From NCBI RefSeq assembly GCF_000023985.1, contig NC_013156.1, positions 856,363 through 920,362 on the forward strand: 64,000 bases of DNA. The letters are read 5' to 3'. Position 1 is the first letter of the stretch, and the number at the start of each line of letters is the position of its first letter. A model generated the notes under the pieces. The model worked only from the letters and a program-made list of their open reading frames with translations. It did no database searches and was not told the DNA's origin. The DNA is from Methanocaldococcus fervens AG86. Its GTDB lineage: Archaea; AGJL01; Methanococci; Methanococcales; Methanocaldococcaceae. Shown one piece after another: positions 18,690 through 27,545 of this stretch. A program made the position numbers and the translations under genes.

Positions 18690-19418
18690 ATGGAAAGGTT
18701 GATAAAACTTGCAGAGCAGATAAAAGATGAAGAATTAAGAAGAAAGGTTATTGAATTTCTAAAAAATCCCAAAGCAACACATCCTGGGGTTGTAGATACA
18801 GGGATTAGTGTTGAAGAGTCTCCAGCAAGTATAAATTGGCATCATAGATATGAGGGTGGGCTAATAGAGCATACGCTATCTGTAACAAAAATTTCCCTAA
18901 AAATGGCTGATGTTTTAGAGGAAGTTTATGGGGTTAAGGTTAACAGAGATTATATAATTGCTGGAGCTCTATTACACGATATAATGAAACCATACAACTA
19001 TATAAGAAAAGAGGATGGTACTTTTGATCACTACGATATGTTTAATTTAGACCATTTAACATTAGCTGTTGCTGAACTCTACAAAAGAGAGTTTCCAATT
19101 GAAGTTATTAAAATAGTAGCCTCACACCATGGAGAACACTCCCCAACAAGACCAAACTCTATAGAGGCATATATAGTGCATTATGCAGATGAAGCAGATT
19201 CAAAAATTAACGACGTTGCCGTTAGGGTTTGCCAGGCAAGAAGTAGGGATTTAGGAGTTTCTGAACAGGAGATTTATAAAGCAGTTAATCCCCTAAAGGT
19301 TTATGAAGTGAGAAGCAGGGAAGGGAAGCTAAAAACCATAGAATTTTTAAAAGATATTTTAAAGTCAATTGGTATTATTGATGAAGATGAGAAAAAAGAA
19401 GAAAACAAAGAAATTTAA
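18690..19418 (+). CDS. HD-domain phosphohydrolase-like protein
   Basis: 242 residues with the HD metal ligands spread as usual: HRYEGGLIEHTLSV, GALLHDIMKPY (the HD pair) and VASHHGEHSPTRPN, then YIVHYADEADSKIND. Family members hydrolyse nucleotides or RNA ends, sometimes fused to an OB domain; the substrate here is unknown. The ATG at 18690 is preceded by GGAGGGACTTTG. Acidic/basic tail DEDEKKEENKEI. Confidence 0.8.
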   Translation: MERLIKLAEQIKDEELRRKVIEFLKNPKATHPGVVDTGISVEESPASINWHHRYEGGLIEHTLSVTKISLKMADVLEEVYGVKVNRDYIIAGALLHDIMKPYNYIRKEDGTFDHYDMFNLDHLTLAVAELYKREFPIEVIKIVASHHGEHSPTRPNSIEAYIVHYADEADSKINDVAVRVCQARSRDLGVSEQEIYKAVNPLKVYEVRSREGKLKTIEFLKDILKSIGIIDEDEKKEENKEI

Positions 19419-19507
19419 TGAATTTATATTTAATTTTACTAATTAAATCGCCTAAAATAAAAATGAAACTTTTGTTTTGTGATTAAATAAAATCGCATAT
19501 TAATTTA

Positions 19508-19612
19508 CACCTCCTCGCTACGCTCGGAGGTGTTAGCTTTGATAAAATGGAAAGCTCTGCTTTCCAGCTATGAAAATCACTGATTTCCATTAAACTTTCT
19601 TAAAGTTTCAAA
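19508..19612 (-). repeat. Four-hairpin intergenic repeat, copy A
   Basis: Reading leftward from the tRNA-Thr 3' end there are four consecutive hairpins. They are AAACTTT/AAAGTTT (19592-19608), TGGAAATC/GATTTTCA (19571-19589), TGGAAAGC/GCTTTCCA (19548-19566) and CACCTCC/GGAGGTG (19508-19532). The first three recur in the same order at 40584-40650. It begins four bases after the encoded CCA of the tRNA, so it may act as a 3' processing or termination element. Confidence 0.7.
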
Positions 19613-19689
19613 TGGAGCCTCGGGCGGGGTTTGAACCCGCGACCTCCTGCTTACCAAGCAGGCGCTCCGCCAGGCTGAGCTACCGAGGC
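19613..19689 (-). tRNA. tRNA-Thr (anticodon GGT), CCA encoded
   Basis: Full cloverleaf on the leftward strand: acceptor GCCTCGG pairs with CCGAGGC, D arm with AGCTCAG, anticodon stem CCTGC/GCAGG around loop TTGGTAA (anticodon GGT), and T arm GGTTCAAACC. The discriminator is T, as expected for archaeal tRNA-Thr, and CCA is encoded directly after it. Confidence 0.95.
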
Positions 19690-19702
19690 ACTTTCCATAG
19701 TT

Positions 19703-19755
19703 AAATTACCATCTCCTATATATAAACATTACGCCGAAAAATATATATACCCCTT
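19703..19755. promoter_or_regulatory. Divergent tRNA promoters
   Basis: Between the two tRNA genes lie two TATA boxes facing opposite ways. TTTATATATA on the leftward strand (about 19714-19725) serves tRNA-Thr, and AAATATATATAC on the rightward strand (about 19738-19750) serves tRNA-Gln. Each is placed to start transcription shortly before its tRNA. Confidence 0.6.
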
Positions 19756-19788
19756 ATTATTATTTACTAAATTGCTTACGTTTGATGT

Positions 19789-19864
19789 AGCCCGGTGGTG
19801 TAGTGGCCTATCATCCGGGGCTTTGGACCCCGGGACCGCGGTTCGAATCCGCGCCGGGCTACCA
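19789..19864 (+). tRNA. tRNA-Gln (anticodon TTG), CCA encoded
   Basis: Acceptor AGCCCGG pairs with CCGGGCT; anticodon stem CGGGG/CCCCG carries loop CTTTGGA (anticodon TTG); T arm CGCGGTTCGAATCCGCG. The discriminator A is followed by encoded CCA. In methanogens this tRNA is first charged with Glu and then amidated by GatDE. Confidence 0.95.
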
Positions 19865-19914
19865 TTTTATATTATAGCAACATATATTTATTAATTTAAA
19901 TGTATGGTGAAAAA

Positions 19915-20580
19915 GTGAAAGTAGCTATTTTGAGTGATGGAGCTTATGGGGAAAGAGCTTACAAAACAATTAAATCAAAATTCCCCTGCGAGTTTATAGT
20001 AGTTAAATACCATGGAGATTTTGATGAAATAACAATAAGCGAAGAAATACTTAAAAATTTAAAAAATTATAATCTATTTTTATGCTATACCTTAAACCCT
20101 GATTTAACTTATGAACTCGTTAAAAAGATAAAAGAGCTTAACAGTAAAGCCTTTATACTTATTGGAGCATGGAAAGGAGAAGGATTCAAAAAACAGTTGG
20201 AAAGTTTTGGAAATGCCTTCTGCCCACATATAATGTGTGATATTGATGAAAATGAATTGAAAGATTATTTAAATAAATATCCTCAACTAAAGAAATTTTT
20301 AAAATACTTTGGAAAGCCAAAGGTTAAACTTTACATTAAAAATAAAAAAATTAAAAATATTGAGGTTTTTAGGGAAGCTCCGTGTGGTTCAACATCTGAA
20401 ACATTAAAAGAGTTCATTGGAAAAGAATTTAATGATAAAACTCTAACAGATATTGGTTTGAGAGTTCAACACTTTTGCAGGGCTGGAAAAATAAGGATTT
20501 TTGTAGAAAAGGAAGGAAAGAAAACAAAAGCTGGAAGGATTTTAGTTAATGGTATTCAAATAGTCAATGAAACTTTTTGA
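19915..20580 (+). CDS. DUF166-family protein
   Basis: A 221-residue archaeal protein of the DUF166 family, sometimes listed as a putative thymidylate-synthase-like protein without firm proof. Visible features: a Rossmann-like start (KVAILSDGAYGERAYKTI), FCPHIMCDIDEN and the conserved REAPCGSTSETLKEFIG, then VQHFCRAGKIRIF with paired Cys. A start at the ATG at 19900 is possible. I prefer the GTG at 19915 because GGTGAAAAA lies exactly before it and KVAILSDG is the usual beginning. Its last codons and stop lie inside hairpin repeat copy C. Confidence 0.7.
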   Translation: MKVAILSDGAYGERAYKTIKSKFPCEFIVVKYHGDFDEITISEEILKNLKNYNLFLCYTLNPDLTYELVKKIKELNSKAFILIGAWKGEGFKKQLESFGNAFCPHIMCDIDENELKDYLNKYPQLKKFLKYFGKPKVKLYIKNKKIKNIEVFREAPCGSTSETLKEFIGKEFNDKTLTDIGLRVQHFCRAGKIRIFVEKEGKKTKAGRILVNGIQIVNETF

Positions 20581-20622
20581 AAAAGTTTCATCAAACTAAT
20601 TTTCCCCAGGCTTTATTAAAGG
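20569..20622 (+). repeat. Intergenic hairpin repeat, copy C (short form)
   Basis: A 21-base hairpin GAAACTTTT..AAAAGTTTC (20569-20589) is followed by ATCAAAC and AATTTTCCCCAGGCTTTATT. The same two modules are found at 40584-40690, where two more hairpins stand between them. The stop codon of the DUF166 gene lies in the hairpin loop. Confidence 0.65.
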
Positions 20623-20625
20623 CTG

Positions 20626-21672
20626 TCATAGTAATTCAAATTTGATATTATGCCCAAATAAGAACAATAAAGCTGAAGCTGTTATTTTTTTACTTTTGTT
20701 ATTGTATTTTTTTCCACATATTTCAATTTCGAATTTTCTATTGTCCAATATCTCAATTTCATAATACTTATTTTCAAAATGTTTGAAGATAGCATCTTCC
20801 AATGGATTGAATTTTTTTAAGTCTTTTAAATCGCTCAACTGCTTAACAATGAATCCAGTATATCCGTGCAAGGAATTTATAACTCTCAAAAGCCTTATAT
20901 CATCGTCCATAACCTTTTCATCCAATTCAAGTTTGTTTTTAGTCTCTTCAACAATATTATAAATTTTATTTTTACTCTTCAAATTCTCAATGATTTTCCT
21001 CCAATTATTTTCCTTTTCAAGTTTTTTTGTAGATATTCTCTTATCTTTTTCTTTAATAGCTTTTATTAATCTCCTTCTCCAACTTTTACCAATATAATTT
21101 AAATTTAAATTCTTTCCCAATACATAATCCATCAAAAACCCTCTATCCTCTTTTGAATAATTTTCAATAATCTCTCTAATGTTTTCATCCTTTGGTTTTA
21201 TGTAGATGTGGTAACCTCTATTCCCACTAAACACAATCCTTAAATCTTCCTCATCTAAACCAAAATCTGGAATTAAGAATTCTTCAATTAAATAAATAGT
21301 TTGTTTTTTTGCTTCTTCTAAACAATGTTCACAAATCCAATCCTCATCATGCTTACATTTTGTTGTTTTATGCACATCTATATCAAATGCCAACTCTCTC
21401 CTAAAAATGCCTTTTTTAGAAGCTCCTCCAGATTTGTTTGGGTAGAGCATATAAGCTAAGGACTTATAGAGATGCATTGGAGCGTTTTTTAATACCCAAT
21501 CTTTATACTCTCTCTCATTTTTAAAAGAAAGATTTCTATTATCAACTTTTTTTAAATATCCATATCCAAATTCTCTATATTCAATACCTTCAGGAACCTC
21601 AAGGATATCGTTTTTTATTGCAAAGTTGTAATATTCTTTGTATAATTTTTGAACCTCGGCAAAAGTATTCAT
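20626..21672 (-). CDS. priS: DNA primase small (catalytic) subunit
   Basis: Makes primers for DNA replication together with PriL. The 348-residue protein has the catalytic acidic pair in ELAFDIDVHKT near residue 95, the zinc-binding CKHDEDWICEHC just after it, and the SGNRGYHIYIKP motif that holds the nucleotide. The third acidic residue is probably in the DDIRLLRV segment. Length matches archaeal PriS. ATG follows GGTAGGGAT. priL is not in the window. Confidence 0.95.
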   Translation of the reverse strand: MNTFAEVQKLYKEYYNFAIKNDILEVPEGIEYREFGYGYLKKVDNRNLSFKNEREYKDWVLKNAPMHLYKSLAYMLYPNKSGGASKKGIFRRELAFDIDVHKTTKCKHDEDWICEHCLEEAKKQTIYLIEEFLIPDFGLDEEDLRIVFSGNRGYHIYIKPKDENIREIIENYSKEDRGFLMDYVLGKNLNLNYIGKSWRRRLIKAIKEKDKRISTKKLEKENNWRKIIENLKSKNKIYNIVEETKNKLELDEKVMDDDIRLLRVINSLHGYTGFIVKQLSDLKDLKKFNPLEDAIFKHFENKYYEIEILDNRKFEIEICGKKYNNKSKKITASALLFLFGHNIKFELL

Positions 21673-21741
21673 ATCCCTACCCTCAACTTTTAGTATTCAT
21701 AGAAATTATATTCAGGCTATAAAATTTTTCTGGTGAAAATG

Positions 21742-22734
21742 ATGATTTTGGGCATAGATATTGGTGGAGCAAATACAAAAATTACAGAGATTGATGGAGA
21801 TAATTACAAAATACATCACATATATTTCCCTATGTGGAAGAAAAAGGATGAATTAGAGGATTTATTAAAAAATTATGCTGATAATGTTGATTACGTTGCC
21901 TTAGTTATGACTGCAGAATTGGCGGACTGCTATAAAACAAAAAAAGAAGGAGTTGAGGATATAATAAATAAAGTTGAAAACGCCTTTAACTGCCCAATAT
22001 ATGTGTTCGATGTTAATGGAAACTTTTTAACATCAGAGGAAGCTAAAAAGAATTATTTGGATGTTTCAGCATCAAATTGGAATGCCACAGCTAAATTTGT
22101 TTCAGAATTTATAAAAGATAGCTGTATTTTGGTTGATATGGGCTCTACAACAACTGACATAATTCCAATAAAAAATAAAAATATTTTAGCTGAAAAAACT
22201 GATTTAGATAGATTGATGAATAACCAGCTGGTTTATGTAGGAACTTTAAGAACTCCAGTTAGTTTTTTAACAAATAAAATAGATTTTAGAGGAAAATTAA
22301 CTAATTTATCTTCAGAGTATTTTGCCATTACAGCAGATATTTCAATAGTGTTAAATAAAATTAAAGAAGAAGATTACAGCTGTGACACTCCAGACAATGC
22401 TGGAAAAGATTTTGAAAGCTGTTTAACAAGATTGGCAAGGGTTTTATGTGCTGATAGAGAAATTGTTAAAGATGATGAGCTAATAGATTTCGCAAATAAA
22501 CTTTACAATAAGCTTTTAGAGTTAATTAGGGAAAATGTTGACGCCATTTCAAATAAATACAATTTAAACGATGTTGTTATAACTGGTTTAGGAGAGGAGA
22601 TTTTAAAAGATGCTTTAAACGGATATAACATAATATCAATAAAAGATATTTATGGAAAAGATGTTTCTTTAGCAACGCCAAGTTTTGCTGTAGCCAAATT
22701 ATTACAAAAACAATTGAATATTATTAAAAAATAA
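21742..22734 (+). CDS. mfnF: Methanofuran biosynthesis enzyme MfnF
   Basis: Joins gamma-glutamyltyramine to the furan phosphate in methanofuran synthesis (established for the M. jannaschii orthologue MJ0840). The 330-residue protein has an ASKHA-like fold: MILGIDIGGANTKI at the start and CILVDMGSTTTDIIPI near residue 133, then VITGLGEEIL. Three possible starts lie close together; the ATG at 21742 has GGTGAA at the best distance. Ends five bases before the convergent mmp10. Confidence 0.85.
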   Translation: MILGIDIGGANTKITEIDGDNYKIHHIYFPMWKKKDELEDLLKNYADNVDYVALVMTAELADCYKTKKEGVEDIINKVENAFNCPIYVFDVNGNFLTSEEAKKNYLDVSASNWNATAKFVSEFIKDSCILVDMGSTTTDIIPIKNKNILAEKTDLDRLMNNQLVYVGTLRTPVSFLTNKIDFRGKLTNLSSEYFAITADISIVLNKIKEEDYSCDTPDNAGKDFESCLTRLARVLCADREIVKDDELIDFANKLYNKLLELIRENVDAISNKYNLNDVVITGLGEEILKDALNGYNIISIKDIYGKDVSLATPSFAVAKLLQKQLNIIKK

Positions 22735-22739
22735 ATTAT

Positions 22740-23987
22740 TTATTGTTTTTTCATTCCAAAGAAGTTAATCATCCCAATCAACTCTTCAAATGCTTCAATT
22801 TCAAATTTTAATGCCTCCTCTTTCGTATAAATCCCACTAACCTCTCCATCCAAAGTTAACTGCTCAACTCCTCTAACCACTATCCTATCTACCCCATCCC
22901 TACTTAAAATCTCTTCAGCAACTTTATCATGCACAAACGCCTTTGGAGGGATAAATACTGTTTCTTTAACGTTCTTTAAATCCAATTTCTCTAAATCTTT
23001 AGCAGTTATTAAATCTGCAATATCTTTATTTACTTTAACAACATTTACCGACGTTTCATCAAAAATTTTCTTTAAAAAAGGATAAGCTACATTTCCAGTA
23101 ATTATAGTTGCCTCCCCATTTATTTTATCTTTTAATCTCTCTAAAATATTTTTATTTTCCTCTTTAGCTAGTGCAAATGGAGTTCCTGCTACGGGATCGT
23201 GTAAAGGTGTTCCAGTAACTCTTACGTAATCTCCAAACTCATTATGAATCTCATCAACTATATTTTTGAATTCTTCAACTGAATGTGTTTTTATTCCTTC
23301 AATTATAGGAGTGTTTCCTAAAATTAGCCCCTGCTCCTCGCTATTTGCAAACCTCATTAATATAACTGCCTTAGCTCCCCAATCAACCAAATCAGAAACT
23401 GTCTTTTTTAATTTTTCACCATCATTCACTCCCGGAATGACAATTATTGCACAATGAACCTCACAATTTTCACAGAAATATTCTAAGCATTTTAAAGCAG
23501 TTTCAGCATTTTTATCATTCATCCATTCCTTTCTAAGCTTAGGATCGGTCGAAAAAACTGAAAATGTAACCTCATCAACACCATAATCAACCAAATTTTT
23601 TGCAACCTCTACATTATCAAATCCCTTTCCTGAAGTGTAGCCAAGGTGAATCTTTAATCCCATGTTACTTATATTCCTACATAATTCTTCCAATTGGGGG
23701 TAACAGCTAACATCTCCTCCAGCGGTGATATTCACCTTGTTATATCTTTTAAATAATAAACTACTCTGCAGTTCCATTAATGCCAATGGCAATGGAATGA
23801 AATCCCCATTTATTTCTCTAACTGAGTATGTACAGTAGTCACAACCAACTGTAAATTGGCAATATCTGCAACCAAATGGTGTAGGGCTTTTTTTATCAAC
23901 TTTTCTAAAATAGCAGAATTTACAATATCCATTACAATTAATTCCCGGCTCTCCTTTTAAATCTATTAATAAATTGGCCTCTTTCAT
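22740..23987 (-). CDS. mmp10: McrA arginine C-methyltransferase Mmp10
   Basis: Radical-SAM, cobalamin-dependent enzyme that methylates one arginine of McrA. The 415-residue protein has CNGYCKFC (CxxxCxxC cluster motif) near residue 18, followed by the unusual Cys-rich [17 protein letters not shown], then [11 protein letters not shown] and IVIPGVND. It lies divergent to mcrB, whose operon encodes its target. The promoter gives a leader of about 100 bases. Starts at ATG after GTGTGAAGTT. Confidence 0.92.
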   Translation of the reverse strand: MKEANLLIDLKGEPGINCNGYCKFCYFRKVDKKSPTPFGCRYCQFTVGCDYCTYSVREINGDFIPLPLALMELQSSLLFKRYNKVNITAGGDVSCYPQLEELCRNISNMGLKIHLGYTSGKGFDNVEVAKNLVDYGVDEVTFSVFSTDPKLRKEWMNDKNAETALKCLEYFCENCEVHCAIIVIPGVNDGEKLKKTVSDLVDWGAKAVILMRFANSEEQGLILGNTPIIEGIKTHSVEEFKNIVDEIHNEFGDYVRVTGTPLHDPVAGTPFALAKEENKNILERLKDKINGEATIITGNVAYPFLKKIFDETSVNVVKVNKDIADLITAKDLEKLDLKNVKETVFIPPKAFVHDKVAEEILSRDGVDRIVVRGVEQLTLDGEVSGIYTKEEALKFEIEAFEELIGMINFFGMKKQ

Positions 23988-24104
23988 AACTTCACACCAT
24001 ATTTATAATTTTTATTAAAAATTTTCAAATAGAAAACTTAATATCTAAACAATTCTGCAACAACTAAGGTATAAATTAATTTCTAAAACTTTCTTGTAAA
24101 TTCC

Positions 24105-24190
24105 AAATCTACTCCATATATAAACCTTACGATTTTATTCAAATGAAAAACTGGATATATATAAAAATGCAATAACTAATATCGAACCAA
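24105..24190. promoter_or_regulatory. Divergent mmp10 / mcr promoters
   Basis: On the leftward strand 24117-24133 reads ATCGTAAGGTTTATATA, identical to the S-layer promoter; transcription would start near 24092, about 105 bases before mmp10. On the rightward strand GGATATATATAAAAATG (24153-24169) is a strong TATA box. It is placed to give mcrB a leader of about 20 bases. Confidence 0.7.
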
Positions 24191-24208
24191 TATGTGGGAG
24201 TGATTCCT

Positions 24209-25543
24209 ATGGCAAAGTATACAGACACAATAAACTTGTACGACGAAAAAGGTAACTTAGTAGAAGAAAATGTTCCATTAGAGGCTGTTAGCCCATTGTA
24301 CAACCCAACAATCCAGAAGTTAGTAAAAGACGTTAAGAGAACAGTAGCAGTTAACTTAGCAGGTATAGAAAACGCTTTAAGAACTGGGCAAGTTGGTGGA
24401 AAAGGTTGCATGATTAAAGGAAGAGAGTTAGATTTACCAATTGTTGAAAACGCTGAAACAATTGCTGAATACGTTGAAAAAGTTGTTAGAGTTTCAGAAG
24501 ATGACGACACATCAATTAAATTAATCAACGACGGAAAGCAAATGGCTGTCCAAATTCCAACAAGAAGATTAGATGTTGCAGCAGAATACTCTGTCTCTGT
24601 TTTAGTTACAGGTCAGGCATTAAAAGAAGCTATTATCAGAACATTTGATGTTGACATGTTCGATGCTCCAATGGTTCATGCAGCTGTTTTAGGTGGATAT
24701 CCACACGAAGTTACAATGAAAGGTTCAAACATTGCTGCTTTATTAGGTAGCCCATTATCATTAGAAGGTCCAGGATACGCTTTAAGAAACATTATGGCAA
24801 ACCACTTTGCTGCATGTACAAAGAAAAATGTTATGAACGCAGTTGCATTCGCTTCAATTATGGAACAAACAGCAATGTTTGAAATGGGAGATGCTGTCGG
24901 GTTATTTGAAAGACTACACTTGTTAGGTTTAGCATATGAAGGATTAAACGCAGACAATTTGGTAATTGACTTAGTAAAAGCAAACGGTAAGAATGGAACT
25001 GTTGGTACAGTAGTAGCTTCAGTTGTTGAAAGAGCTTTAGAAGATGGAGTCATCAAAGAAGATAAGAAATTACCATCAGGATTCACATTATACAAACCAG
25101 TTGACGTTGCTAAGTGGAACGCTTACGCAGCTGCTGGTTTAGTTGCTGCAGTTATCGTTAACGTAGGGGCTGCAAGAGCTGCACAAGGTGTCGCATCAAC
25201 AATCTTATACTACAACGACATCTTAGAGTACGAAACTGGATTACCAGGAGTTGACTTCGGTAGAGCAGAAGGTACAGCAGTTGGTTTCTCATTCTTCAGC
25301 CACTCAATCTATGGAGGAGGGGGGCCGGGTATCTTCAACGGAAACCACATCGTTACAAGACACTCAAAAGGATTCGCTATCCCACCAGTTGCAGCTGCAA
25401 TGTGTTTAGATGCTGGAACCCAGATGTTCTCAGTTGAGAAGACATCAGCATTAGTCGGAACTGTGTATAGTGCAATTGATGAATTCAGAGAACCATTGAA
25501 GTATGTCATACAAGGAGCATTAGAAGTTAAAGACAAAATCTAA
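24209..25543 (+). CDS. mcrB: Methyl-coenzyme M reductase beta subunit
   Basis: Subunit of the enzyme that releases methane from methyl-CoM and CoB. The 444-residue protein starts [16 protein letters not shown], and the ATG at 24209 follows GGGAGTGATTCCT; the longer GTG reading is unlikely. Conserved blocks include [37 protein letters not shown], which helps bind the coenzymes, and [17 protein letters not shown]. Codon use is biased toward C-ending codons (AAC, TAC, ATC), as in the other mcr and mtr genes, a sign of high expression. Operon order mcrBDCGA marks isoenzyme I. Confidence 0.97.
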   Translation: MAKYTDTINLYDEKGNLVEENVPLEAVSPLYNPTIQKLVKDVKRTVAVNLAGIENALRTGQVGGKGCMIKGRELDLPIVENAETIAEYVEKVVRVSEDDDTSIKLINDGKQMAVQIPTRRLDVAAEYSVSVLVTGQALKEAIIRTFDVDMFDAPMVHAAVLGGYPHEVTMKGSNIAALLGSPLSLEGPGYALRNIMANHFAACTKKNVMNAVAFASIMEQTAMFEMGDAVGLFERLHLLGLAYEGLNADNLVIDLVKANGKNGTVGTVVASVVERALEDGVIKEDKKLPSGFTLYKPVDVAKWNAYAAAGLVAAVIVNVGAARAAQGVASTILYYNDILEYETGLPGVDFGRAEGTAVGFSFFSHSIYGGGGPGIFNGNHIVTRHSKGFAIPPVAAAMCLDAGTQMFSVEKTSALVGTVYSAIDEFREPLKYVIQGALEVKDKI

Positions 25544-25557
25544 ATTATGTGATTGTA

Positions 25558-26046
25558 ATGATTGAAGTTGAAGTCTTCCCACATAGATATTTGAAAGCTT
25601 CTACAACCGAAAAATTCCTCAACAAAATATATGACCTAAAGACCGTGGAGAGAGTTGTAATCCACGGTCAGCCCCTCCCCAAAGTTATCACTTATGGACC
25701 GGCAAGAGGTCTGCCAGTAAACCACACAGAGAGGAAAATAATACATGTTAAAGGAGTTCCAATGGAGCTAACAGTGATGGCAGGGAGATTCTGGATAACC
25801 CTCAGTGATGATAGTGAGTTAGATAAATTAGATGCCATATGCAAAGAAATGTTTCCATTTGGATACAACTTAAAAGTTGGTAAATTCCTAAAAGATAGGC
25901 CAACAGTTACTGATTACCTAAAATATGGGGAAGATGGGGTCTTCCTAATAAATGAAATGGATAGAAGATTAATAGGGATGGTTGATCCAAGAAGTAGAAT
26001 GGCAAACTCCCTTACAGTTGTAGAAAAAGAAGAAAAAGATGAGTAA
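25558..26046 (+). CDS. mcrD: Methyl-coenzyme M reductase operon protein D
   Basis: A 162-residue accessory protein of MCR, not part of the purified enzyme, thought to help assembly or F430 insertion. Recognised from [34 protein letters not shown] and [15 protein letters not shown] at 25558 follows GTGATTGTA. Overlaps the start of mcrC by eight bases. Confidence 0.93.
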   Translation: MIEVEVFPHRYLKASTTEKFLNKIYDLKTVERVVIHGQPLPKVITYGPARGLPVNHTERKIIHVKGVPMELTVMAGRFWITLSDDSELDKLDAICKEMFPFGYNLKVGKFLKDRPTVTDYLKYGEDGVFLINEMDRRLIGMVDPRSRMANSLTVVEKEEKDE

Positions 26047-26650
26047 TATGCCAGTAGGAAGAAGAGAGCAAATCGTTGATTGTAGGTCAGTAATGGGATT
26101 AGGAGAAGGAGGAGGATTAGCACAGAGAGGGACGTTTGCAGAGGCTTTGAGGAATGATGTAGTAGTAGTAGCGATGTCACCAGGAAGGAGGCACATAACA
26201 AAACCCGTATGTGAAATAACCTATGGAATAAGAGAAGCAGGGATTCAAACAAGCGTTCTTGTATTAAATGCTGGGTCAGGAATTCCACACGATGCTCCAA
26301 GAGGAGCTTTAGGATCCACCTTTGGTATCAAGCCAGAAGAGGCTGAACAAATAAATAGGCACAAACTTTGTGTTGTACATTTCGGAAACGTTATTAGCCA
26401 TATCGTCTATAAAGCTGAGCTCCTCTTAAAATATGTAAAAATTCCAACAATCATTGTCTGTCAAGCTCCTGTAGACATGGAGGATCTTGCCAAATATGGA
26501 ATAAAGACAAGAAACGTTATGCCTTTGGAGCCTAAAACTGAAGGAATGGTTGTTGATATTGTAACAGGAGTGATTAGAGGAGAATCATGTCCTCAAAGTA
26601 AAATTGATGAGATAATAAGAAAAATAAAACTTCACTTAAACTCAAATTGA
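26039..26650 (+). CDS. mcrC: Methyl-coenzyme M reductase operon protein C
   Basis: A 203-residue protein that belongs to the ATP-dependent activation complex of MCR together with A2 (AtwA). Typical blocks: [27 protein letters not shown] in the first 30 residues, then [13 protein letters not shown] and [17 protein letters not shown]. The second ATG (26048, MPVGRREQ) may be the true start, as it lies after the mcrD stop. The presence of mcrC identifies this as mcr rather than mrt. Confidence 0.93.
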   Translation: MSNMPVGRREQIVDCRSVMGLGEGGGLAQRGTFAEALRNDVVVVAMSPGRRHITKPVCEITYGIREAGIQTSVLVLNAGSGIPHDAPRGALGSTFGIKPEEAEQINRHKLCVVHFGNVISHIVYKAELLLKYVKIPTIIVCQAPVDMEDLAKYGIKTRNVMPLEPKTEGMVVDIVTGVIRGESCPQSKIDEIIRKIKLHLNSN

Positions 26651-26659
26651 GGTGATTGT

Positions 26660-27442
26660 ATGGCATACAAGCCACAGTTCTACCCAGGTCAGACAAAAAT
26701 TGCCCAAAATAGAAGAGACCACATGAACCCAGATGTTCAGTTGGAAAAGTTAAGAGACATCCCAGATGATGATGTCGTTAAAATAATGGGACACAGACAA
26801 CCAGGAGAAGATTACAAGACAGTTCACCCACCATTAGAAGAAATGGACTTACCAGAAGACTACGTAAGAGATTTAGTTGAGCCAATTAACGGAGCTAAAG
26901 AAGGACACAGAATTAGATACATCCAGTTTGCTGACTCAATGTACTTCGCTCCAGCTCAGCCATACGATAGAGCAAGAACATACATGTGGAGATTTAGAGG
27001 AGTAGATACTGGAACATTATCAGGAAGACAAGTTATCGAGATGAGAGAAAGTGACTTAGAAGCATTATCAAAGAACTTCTTGCTCGATACAGCATTCTTT
27101 GACCCAGCAAGAGTTGGTATCAGAGGGGCTACCGTTCACGGGCACTCATTAAGATTGGATGAAAACGGTTTAATGTTTGACGCATTGCAGAGATACGTCT
27201 ATGACGAAAAAACAGGACACGTCGTTTACGTTAAAGACCAGGTTGGAAGACCATTAGACGAGCCAGTAGACGTTGGAGAACCATTGCCAGAAGAAAAATT
27301 AAAAGAAATCACAACAATCTACAGAATTGACGGAGTTCCAATGAGAGAAGACGAAGAGTTATTAACAGTCGTTAAGAGAATCCACAGAGCAAGAACATTA
27401 GGTGGATTCTTACCAGTTGAAGATGTCTTTGAGAAACTCTAA
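26660..27442 (+). CDS. mcrG: Methyl-coenzyme M reductase gamma subunit
   Basis: 260-residue MCR subunit, starting MAYKPQFYPGQTKIAQNRR with GAGGTGATT before the ATG. Conserved IMGHRQPGEDYKTVHPPLEE and RIRYIQFADSMYFAPAQPYDRAR, then GIRGATVHGHSLRLDENG, part of the F430 pocket. A 103-base untranslated gap with an oligopyrimidine stretch follows before mcrA, the longest gap in the operon. Confidence 0.96.
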   Translation: MAYKPQFYPGQTKIAQNRRDHMNPDVQLEKLRDIPDDDVVKIMGHRQPGEDYKTVHPPLEEMDLPEDYVRDLVEPINGAKEGHRIRYIQFADSMYFAPAQPYDRARTYMWRFRGVDTGTLSGRQVIEMRESDLEALSKNFLLDTAFFDPARVGIRGATVHGHSLRLDENGLMFDALQRYVYDEKTGHVVYVKDQVGRPLDEPVDVGEPLPEEKLKEITTIYRIDGVPMREDEELLTVVKRIHRARTLGGFLPVEDVFEKL

Positions 27443-27545
27443 ATGGGCTAAGCCTTAAACCTTAAAACTCTTTCCAACAACCTGCTGCTATCAAATTAAA
27501 ACTTAAAATAAACAAAAATAAAACGTCCTCACAGAGGTGAGCCTG

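Noticed and set aside
24194-24208. GTG start of mcrB five codons upstream
   Set aside because: It lies on the ribosome binding site GGGAGTGATT; the protein family begins MAKY at 24209.
25914-26300. Leftward frame of 128 residues over mcrD/mcrC
   Set aside because: Antisense to two well-identified genes and of low-complexity Leu/Ser composition.
27443-27545. Possible small gene or RNA between mcrG and mcrA
   Set aside because: No frame with a start and ribosome binding site, no stable stem; it seems to be an untranslated spacer.
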